DNA of 46,565 bases, taken from positions 1 to 46,565 of the IMG/VR virus record IMGVR_UViG_3300034980_000091, one strand, 5' to 3'. Under the pieces are notes generated by a model, which had not been told where the DNA came from, searched no databases, and saw only the letters and a list, made by a program, of their open reading frames with translations. The stretch is from a virus. Of this stretch, positions 41,381 to 46,565 are shown piece by piece. The translations under genes were made by a program, and so were the position numbers. The first letter of the stretch is position 1. Every line of letters begins with the position of its first letter.

Positions 41381-41963
41381 CGACAGAGCTTACAACGAGA
41401 GGAGTCTTGTAGGAACAGTGCTCCTTACAAGGACAAGTCAGCCAGTTCTGATTAATGCACTTGAGGACAGAGGAAGTTCTTGTGTTGTGAACTACATCAA
41501 GGAGGGAGAAACAGATAAGATCCCAACAAAGGATCTGGATCTCAGCAACCCTTTATTGTTGGGCAATGTCAACCAGTCTGGTCGAGTGTTGTGGGCGCAC
41601 CGTAAAGCCTCTCGTCAATACAGGGCTGGCCTGTCACAGAATAACTTGACGATCGTTGACAAGTTCAGGACCAGAGAGAGGCTTAACTATTCTAGTAAGC
41701 CAATTGCTAACTCTCTTATAGGAAACTTCCCTCCTTTCGAAGAGTCTTACGAAGCAATCAAGAAAGGTTTCGCCAAGCAGGTTGCAATCAGTCGTAACGT
41801 GACGATAGCTGAACACCCAGCCCATGAGAACAACGGTGATCTGATTTTATTCTGGGACAACAAGCATGTTGGTTCCCTTGAAGGATCTGAAGGGTTTAAA
41901 CTGAAAGAAGAATATGAGTTCTTGTCTGAAGCTATAGGAGATATCCTCAATGAAAACCATTAG
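41367..41963 (+). CDS. 198-residue unknown protein between two amidoligases
   Basis: The start (MILGNDRAYNERSLVG) lies in the end of the preceding ligase gene, and the end overlaps the next ligase by 14 bp. Sequence features include a beta-rich N-terminus (VLLTRTSQPVLINALEDRG) and a helical C-terminus. It might be a partner subunit or the substrate protein; that is inference from position. Confidence 0.75.
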   Translation: MILGNDRAYNERSLVGTVLLTRTSQPVLINALEDRGSSCVVNYIKEGETDKIPTKDLDLSNPLLLGNVNQSGRVLWAHRKASRQYRAGLSQNNLTIVDKFRTRERLNYSSKPIANSLIGNFPPFEESYEAIKKGFAKQVAISRNVTIAEHPAHENNGDLILFWDNKHVGSLEGSEGFKLKEEYEFLSEAIGDILNENH

Positions 41964-42978
41964 TCAAATCATCAAAGCCGGATCTGTTAAAGGTACCTTC
42001 GGTGTTGAAATTGAAGTCGAAGCCAATCGTGGACGGTTGAATGACATTAACTATTCAGACATCGGCTGGGTGTACACAAGAGATGACAGTCTCAGAGGTG
42101 AGGCATGTGAACTGGTCTTCCCTCGTCCAAAAGATCTGGACAAGTCTAAGGAGTTGATCGACACCTTGATGTCAAATTTTGATGCGAGACGTATCGAACC
42201 GGGTGACAACGGAAGATCTGGTACACACATTCATGTCAACATGAGAGACCTCACAGTTTCTCAGGTTCTGAAGTTCGCCTTCTATTGGTACATGATTGAA
42301 CAACTGGTGATCACTTGGAATGGAGAGAGCAGGGAAGCTAACATGTTTGCCCTTCCAATCATCTCCTCTCCACATCTGCTGGATCTTCTTCCTCAGTTTG
42401 CTTCTCGCAAAAACGTCGATAGTATGTATGATTTGTTTCATGAAGACCATGTGAAATATTCTGCGCTGAATTTTTGTAGGCTAAGAGATCTTGGCACACT
42501 GGAGACACGTTGTTGGAGCCCTGTCCGAATGGATGTGGTTAAAGCAGGGTTGGATATCTTGCACAACATCAAAGAGATTGTGAAAGAGGACGACTCTCTG
42601 TTGACAATCTCAGAAGACTACTCGATGACAGGTATCGAAGAGTTCTTGTCTCCCATCTTCAAGGAACATTACGAGAAGATGCGTAAGGAAGTTGACATGT
42701 CAGATGCAGAGTTGAGAGACTTGCTTCAGCTCAGCTTCAGGTCCATTCAGTTCTCTTTGCGGGAGTGTCACAGAGAGCTTGTGAAGACCCCCAAAAAAAA
42801 GACCTATGGTGACGAGTCAATTCCACTAGGAATAGATGAAGTTGACGTAAGAGTTAGGGGCAACCCTTTCCCCCGTGTTGAACAGGGTCATCGTCAAAAC
42901 AGATATTTCGAAGTGCTTGATGAAGAAACAGTAGTAATGGAAGAATCAGGATACATAGTTCCAGACGCAGAAGTCTAG
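41950..42978 (+). CDS. amidoligase (second GS-like carboxylate-amine ligase)
   Basis: The 342-residue protein has the amidoligase family pattern: FGVEIEVE (17-24), CELVFPRP (53-60), GTHIHVNM (91-98), YSALNF (170-175) and GTLETR (182-187). These are the metal/ATP residues of the glutamine-synthetase-like fold. It is distinct from the type 2 ligase upstream, so the phage has two such enzymes. It overlaps the upstream gene by 14 bp. Confidence 0.88.
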   Translation: MKTISQIIKAGSVKGTFGVEIEVEANRGRLNDINYSDIGWVYTRDDSLRGEACELVFPRPKDLDKSKELIDTLMSNFDARRIEPGDNGRSGTHIHVNMRDLTVSQVLKFAFYWYMIEQLVITWNGESREANMFALPIISSPHLLDLLPQFASRKNVDSMYDLFHEDHVKYSALNFCRLRDLGTLETRCWSPVRMDVVKAGLDILHNIKEIVKEDDSLLTISEDYSMTGIEEFLSPIFKEHYEKMRKEVDMSDAELRDLLQLSFRSIQFSLRECHRELVKTPKKKTYGDESIPLGIDEVDVRVRGNPFPRVEQGHRQNRYFEVLDEETVVMEESGYIVPDAEV

Positions 42979-43033
42979 ACCTATCAGCCCGCCATTAACT
43001 ACATAGAAGAAGAACTCTAAACGGAGAATTACT

Positions 43034-43876
43034 ATGAAGAACTTGAAAGTACTGCCTTACAAAGTTGCCTCAGAAAGCGCGAAAACTTTGGCCAATGGCC
43101 TTGGTGTTAAACGTTTACGACTGAAAGGAAGTAAAGCTAACTTCGGTCGTTCCAGTGTCACTATCAACTGGGGCAACACAGACAATGGCCACGATTGTTA
43201 TACAGGTGAAGGCACTGTCCTCAATCAACCAAGTGCTGTTAAGTTTGCAGTGAACAAGGCAACCTTCCTACAAGGGTTGAGTGATGAGTCTTACATTCCT
43301 CGCTCAACCACAGAGAAGAAGGAAGCTCGTGACATGTTCGCTTTTTGCAAGAAGATTGTTGTGAGAGAGGTGTTGACAGGCAGTGCAGGTAAAGGCATCA
43401 CCATCCTAGATGCTGTCAACTTCGAACACTATGACCACAGTAAGGCTAAGCTGTATGTTGAGTACATCCCTAAGAAGTATGAATATCGTATTCATGTGGT
43501 TGACGGGAAAGTCATTGACCGACGACGTAAGGCTCGTAAGAAAGACGTGTCTGATGAGGATGTCAACTGGCAGGTCAGGAACCTAGAGAATGGGTTTATC
43601 TATGCCATTGACCCTGATTTCGACTTCCCTAAAGAGGCTGACAAAGTTGCAATTGATTGTGTAGCGAAAGCTGGCCTTGACTTCGGCGCTGTAGACATCG
43701 TTCACAACACTACCAGAGGGTGCTCGGTGCTTGAGATTAACTGTGCTCCCGGTCTTGAAGGCACTACAGTTGAGAGTTATGTCAAAGCGTTTCAGGAAAT
43801 GGCTGGCAATATCAAAGACGGTGTGTCAGAACCAGCCTTTGGTGCTGCTAATGGTGGGGGTCAGTTCTGTGGATAG
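43034..43876 (+). CDS. ATP-grasp ligase (RimK-like)
   Basis: The 280-residue protein has an ATP-grasp core: IVVREVLTGSAGKGI (108-122), the phosphate-binding loop; YVEYIPKKYEYRIHV (141-155); VVDGKVID; and the metal site with VDIV (220-223) and LEINCAPG (233-240, Glu234 and Asn236). It probably activates a carboxylate as acyl-phosphate and joins it to an amino group, as RimK adds glutamates. It closes the island, directly upstream of the primase-helicase. Confidence 0.9.
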   Translation: MKNLKVLPYKVASESAKTLANGLGVKRLRLKGSKANFGRSSVTINWGNTDNGHDCYTGEGTVLNQPSAVKFAVNKATFLQGLSDESYIPRSTTEKKEARDMFAFCKKIVVREVLTGSAGKGITILDAVNFEHYDHSKAKLYVEYIPKKYEYRIHVVDGKVIDRRRKARKKDVSDEDVNWQVRNLENGFIYAIDPDFDFPKEADKVAIDCVAKAGLDFGAVDIVHNTTRGCSVLEINCAPGLEGTTVESYVKAFQEMAGNIKDGVSEPAFGAANGGGQFCG

Positions 43877-44045
43877 GGAAGATTATATACAAAAGGAGGA
43901 CGTCTACTGGTACATCTACCTTAGTGGCATCCTCCTTAATGTACCATTCCACAGTGAACAAGAAGCAGAAGACTTCTATAGAAGAGAAATAAAACCAGCG
44001 AGGTTATATAATGACAGGTGTTTGTTACGAAAGAATAAGACATGA
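43851..44045 (+). CDS. 64-residue small protein upstream of primase-helicase
   Basis: It overlaps the ATP-grasp gene by 26 bp and the primase-helicase gene by 35 bp. ATG 43851 is given; GTG 43869, with a GGTGGGGG site, may be the real start. The part YWYIYLSG...VPFHSEQEAEDF...KPARLY resembles HWYSQEVEG..FFHSTKEEAEE...KPKVIY in the gene just after the helicase (45728), suggesting a pair of paralogues. Confidence 0.6.
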   Translation: MVGVSSVDREDYIQKEDVYWYIYLSGILLNVPFHSEQEAEDFYRREIKPARLYNDRCLLRKNKT

Positions 44046-45726
44046 AGCATGTGGTGGTGGAGGCTTACAAGTATATGCAAATGATGACGGGACTACTACC
44101 GGGTTTTGCTGGAGTTGCAGTACTTATGTGCCTGATCCTTATGGAGACGGCAGGAAAGTTGAACCTCCAAAACCTCTATCTGAGGAAGAGATTGAAGAAA
44201 CTCTCTCAGAGGTAGGTGGTTATGATACTGTTGATGTACCCTCACGTCATCTCAGTGCCAAAGATCTAAACGCATGGGGCATCAAGACCTCTCTGTCTGA
44301 GTCAGATGGAAAGACACCCACTGCATTCTACTGTCCTGTAGAGGTGGGGGATAAGGTCACAGGCTACTATGTCAAGACCATCCCTCAGAATGAAGGAGAA
44401 AAAAGCCAAGTCTTTGCATTAGGTGAAGTCAAGAACCCAAAGCCTATTGGTTGGAACAGAGCCATAACTTCTGGCTCACATACTCTGATCATCACTGAAG
44501 GTTTCTTGGATGCAGTTTCTGTAGAAAAAATCTTTAACTATCTGTTGAAGAAGAAGGAGTATACACCTGCTATTGTGTCTCTACCTAATGGGGTGCACAG
44601 TGTTAAGGTTTTCGCTGGCCTATTGAATGAACTTAAACATTTCAAGAGAGTCGTGTCTTGTTTAGATAACGACGAAGCCGGTCAGAAGGCTGCGGCTGAG
44701 TTGGCTAAGATTATCCCTGACTTACAGAATGCAGTGTTACCTATGAAGGACCCTAATGAGTGTCTTGTAAACGGCATAGGTAAGAAAGTATTCCAGATGC
44801 TGTCCTTCGATGGTCCACCCCCAACTAAGAACACCCGTCTCGTGAGAGGTAGGGATGTACATGACCAAGCAAGGGTGCCTACTCAACCCGGTGAACTGTC
44901 GTGGCCCTTCCCTAAGATGAACATCCTGACTAGGCGCATACGATTAGGTGAGACAATCTACATCGGTGCTGATGTTAAGATGGGCAAGAGTGAGCTTCTG
45001 AATGCTATTGCTTCACACATTATCACAGAGGATGGAGTACCTGTACTCGTAGCTAAGCCTGAAGAAACAAACGATCTCACTTATAAGATGTTTGCAGGTA
45101 AGGTTGTAGGTGCTGTGTTCCATGATCCTGATGTACCTTTCGATGAGAAGCTGTATGATGAGGCAGGTGAGTACCTGAAAGACAAGCTGGTAATGATTGA
45201 CCTGTACCAACACTTAGGTTGGGAGACACTCAGGTCTGACATCATTGCAGCTGTACATGAAGACGGTGTGAAAGCTGTATTCATTGACCCCATCACCAAC
45301 CTGACCAATGGCATGGCATCAGCGGATGCTAACACAATGCTGCAAGGTTTGGCACAAGAGGTAGCAGCACTAGCTAAAGACCTGAACATCGTGGTCTTCA
45401 TGTTCTGTCACCTCAAAGCTTCTGATATAAACCTAAGTTCTGAGGCACGTCAGCGGAACTACAATGCTGGCAAGTTCAGAGGGCTAGGTAGTATCAGACA
45501 TTCAATTGGTGGTAACGTATACTCCACACAGTTTGCTGCAAGTCGTGGCATGATGAGGAGTTGTCACCTAATGCTAGGGTTGGAAGGTAACAAAGACCCT
45601 GATCTACCCATGGAAGAACGTAACAAGAGAGACCTAGTTATCCTTGAAGACAGGATGTTTGGTAACTCTGAACGTATCACCCTTACATGGGACCCTGAAA
45701 CCACACTGTTCAAGGAGGCTGAATGA
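44011..45726 (+). CDS. bifunctional primase-helicase (T7 gp4-like)
   Basis: The 571-residue protein joins a zinc-binding primase and a RecA-like replicative helicase. The zinc site has H11-x2-C14 and C33-x2-C36. The TOPRIM part has Glu163 in ITEGFLDAVS and Asp219/Asp221 in CLDNDEAGQ. The helicase has Walker A GADVKMGKS (319-327) and Walker B VFIDPITN (423-430), then a DNA-binding region with FCHLKASD. T7 gp4 is 566 residues. It unwinds the fork for the polymerase encoded just downstream. Confidence 0.94.
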   Translation: MTGVCYERIRHEACGGGGLQVYANDDGTTTGFCWSCSTYVPDPYGDGRKVEPPKPLSEEEIEETLSEVGGYDTVDVPSRHLSAKDLNAWGIKTSLSESDGKTPTAFYCPVEVGDKVTGYYVKTIPQNEGEKSQVFALGEVKNPKPIGWNRAITSGSHTLIITEGFLDAVSVEKIFNYLLKKKEYTPAIVSLPNGVHSVKVFAGLLNELKHFKRVVSCLDNDEAGQKAAAELAKIIPDLQNAVLPMKDPNECLVNGIGKKVFQMLSFDGPPPTKNTRLVRGRDVHDQARVPTQPGELSWPFPKMNILTRRIRLGETIYIGADVKMGKSELLNAIASHIITEDGVPVLVAKPEETNDLTYKMFAGKVVGAVFHDPDVPFDEKLYDEAGEYLKDKLVMIDLYQHLGWETLRSDIIAAVHEDGVKAVFIDPITNLTNGMASADANTMLQGLAQEVAALAKDLNIVVFMFCHLKASDINLSSEARQRNYNAGKFRGLGSIRHSIGGNVYSTQFAASRGMMRSCHLMLGLEGNKDPDLPMEERNKRDLVILEDRMFGNSERITLTWDPETTLFKEAE

Positions 45727-45727
45727 T

Positions 45728-45964
45728 ATGTCAGTTCGTAGCTGGTTCGCAACTAAGTATAGAATTTCTAAAGACCACCCTCACTATATTGTGGAAAAGA
45801 AATTTTGGTACGATAGTCATTGGTACAGTCAAGAGGTTGAGGGACACTTTTTCCATTCAACTAAGGAAGAAGCTGAAGAGTGTCTGATGAGGTACCTTAA
45901 ACCAAAGGTAATTTACATTAAGAAGGGTAATAGTGTAGAAAAGATAATCCCCGTTCATGCATAA
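45728..45964 (+). CDS. 78-residue small protein downstream of primase-helicase
   Basis: The start at 45728 (MSVRSWFATKYRISK) has an AAGGAGG site. It is basic, rich in aromatic residues, and similar in its middle to the small protein before the helicase (FHS-x3-EAE...KP). It is followed by an operator-like palindrome and the polymerase promoter. No family was recognised. Confidence 0.7.
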   Translation: MSVRSWFATKYRISKDHPHYIVEKKFWYDSHWYSQEVEGHFFHSTKEEAEECLMRYLKPKVIYIKKGNSVEKIIPVHA

Positions 45965-45978
45965 TGAATGCCATTCAT
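45964..45978. promoter_or_regulatory. perfect 15-bp palindrome, operator-like
   Basis: ATGAATG-C-CATTCAT is a perfect inverted repeat. It begins at the last base of the preceding stop codon and lies about 34 bp upstream of the TATATA box of the polymerase promoter, where an activator or repressor dimer would bind. Confidence 0.55.
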
Positions 45979-45989
45979 GAAGTTAGGGG

Positions 45990-46021
45990 TTGTAAAATCT
46001 CTTGACAGACCTATATATAAT
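45990..46021 (+). promoter_or_regulatory. promoter for polymerase and downstream replication genes
   Basis: TTGTAA (45990-45995) lies 16 bp before TATATA (46012-46017), overlapping a perfect TATAAT (46016-46021). A TTGACA at 46002 is too close to act with that box. GACCTATATATA (46008-46019) also occurs in the late promoter on the other strand, suggesting a phage-wide promoter element. It lies 38 bp upstream of the polymerase start, in a 95-bp gap. Confidence 0.6.
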
Positions 46022-46059
46022 AAGGGAGTTTAAAAATATTCCCAGAAAGTTAAACCTAT

Positions 46060-46565
46060 ATGACATACATAGTAATGGACATAGAAGCCAATGGGTTATG
46101 GCATGAAGCTACTAAACTACATGTTGTATCATATGCTAAGAAAGGGGAGAAGATTAAATCTACCATAGATCCTATAGTAATACAGGAACTGGTAGGTAAC
46201 CCTGATCATACCATCATTGGACACTACTTCATCGAGAGCGACAAACCTACATTAGAGAAGCTAGGGTATGAGGTTAGAGCTAAGATCATAGATACTCTTT
46301 ACCTCTCCTACTACCTCTTCCCCTTACGTGCAAGGCACGGACTAAACTTCTGGGGTACAGAGTTCGGAGTACCTAAGCCTAAGATTGATGACTGGGAGAA
46401 CCTCTCCTATGATGAGTACAGGGTTAGGTGTGAAGAAGATGTAAAGATTACAGCCAAGCTTTGGAAGAAGGAAGAAGAATACCTTAAGGCTCTATACCCT
46501 GAAGGCTACGACCACCTGATTGAACACCTCTCCTTCAAGAGTGAGTGTATGGCTGAACAATCACA
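46060..46565 (+). CDS. DNA polymerase, family A, N-terminal exonuclease part
   Basis: This begins the polymerase gene, which runs off the window and resumes at base 1. It carries the 3'-5' proofreading domain: exo I at VMDIEANGL (Asp7, Glu9), exo II around IIGHYFIESD, and exo III at YRVRCEEDV (Asp127). An untemplated break in frame is excluded because 46423 and base 1 share codon phase. The two copies of the overlap differ at one codon, CTG (Leu) at 127 and ATG (Met) at 46549. Confidence 0.95.
   Translation, partial: MTYIVMDIEANGLWHEATKLHVVSYAKKGEKIKSTIDPIVIQELVGNPDHTIIGHYFIESDKPTLEKLGYEVRAKIIDTLYLSYYLFPLRARHGLNFWGTEFGVPKPKIDDWENLSYDEYRVRCEEDVKITAKLWKKEEEYLKALYPEGYDHLIEHLSFKSECMAEQS
46423..46565. 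repeat. right copy of terminal assembly overlap
   Basis: It is identical to bases 1-143 except for A at 46549 against C at 127. See the left copy for interpretation. Confidence 0.9.

Overview
The window is an essentially complete genome of a lytic, T7-like podovirus, written linearly. Bases 1-143 recur at 46423-46565 with one mismatch, and the reading frame of the DNA polymerase runs off the right end and resumes at base 1. The molecule is therefore a circular (or circularly permuted) assembly of about 46,422 unique bp, opened inside the polymerase gene. The combination of a family A polymerase, an adenosylcobalamin-dependent ribonucleotide reductase, ThyX, a T7-like head, tail and ejection module, and no phage RNA polymerase fits marine podoviruses of the Zobellviridae/Cobavirinae type (Roseobacter-infecting relatives of SIO1 and the cobaviruses). 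This placement is inferred from gene content, not from a database search.

There are two large, oppositely oriented transcription units. The plus-strand unit starts near 33.78 kb, runs through the right end and base 1, and stops at about 9.1 kb. The minus-strand late unit starts near 32.6 kb and runs down to 9.18 kb. The two diverge from a 1.18-kb non-coding region (32.60-33.78 kb) holding a good minus-strand promoter, 33-bp direct repeats, a purine tract and operator-like palindromes. They converge on back-to-back terminators at 9.11-9.19 kb.

Plus unit, in order of transcription. (a) 33.8-36.9 kb: small early genes of unknown function, several of them membrane or exported proteins, a strongly structured untranslated region (34.2-34.6 kb), a decayed tandem gene copy and a tRNA-Arg(TCT). 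(b) 37.0-43.9 kb: a peptide/amide-bond chemistry island with a class I glutamine amidotransferase-like hydrolase, a gamma-glutamylcyclotransferase-like protein, a class II glutamine amidotransferase, a phiEco32-type COOH-NH2 ligase, a second amidoligase and an ATP-grasp ligase, interleaved with two unknown genes. (c) 44.0 kb through the origin to 3.7 kb: replication, with primase-helicase, DNA polymerase, single-stranded DNA-binding protein and 5'-3' exonuclease. (d) 3.7-9.1 kb: HNH endonuclease and nucleotide metabolism (MazG-like dNTP hydrolase, DnaQ-like exonuclease, HD phosphohydrolase, ThyX, class II ribonucleotide reductase).

Minus unit, in order of transcription: tail fibre with a glycosidase-like domain, probable small terminase, beta-helix tailspike, large terminase, portal, small protein, scaffold, major capsid, decoration-like protein, terminator, tail tubular A, small protein, tail tubular B, three ejection (internal virion) proteins, a lysozyme-like hydrolase, a membrane protein, holin candidate, and an overlapping inner/outer spanin pair.

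The strongest candidate for an undescribed system is the 37-44 kb ligase island. It carries three ATP-dependent carboxylate-amine ligases from three families, two glutamine-hydrolysing folds and a gamma-glutamyl-processing enzyme in one tightly coupled operon. This is enough to build, aminate and trim a peptide- or glutamyl-type modification of a protein, cell-wall component or small molecule. Its substrate cannot be read from the sequence.
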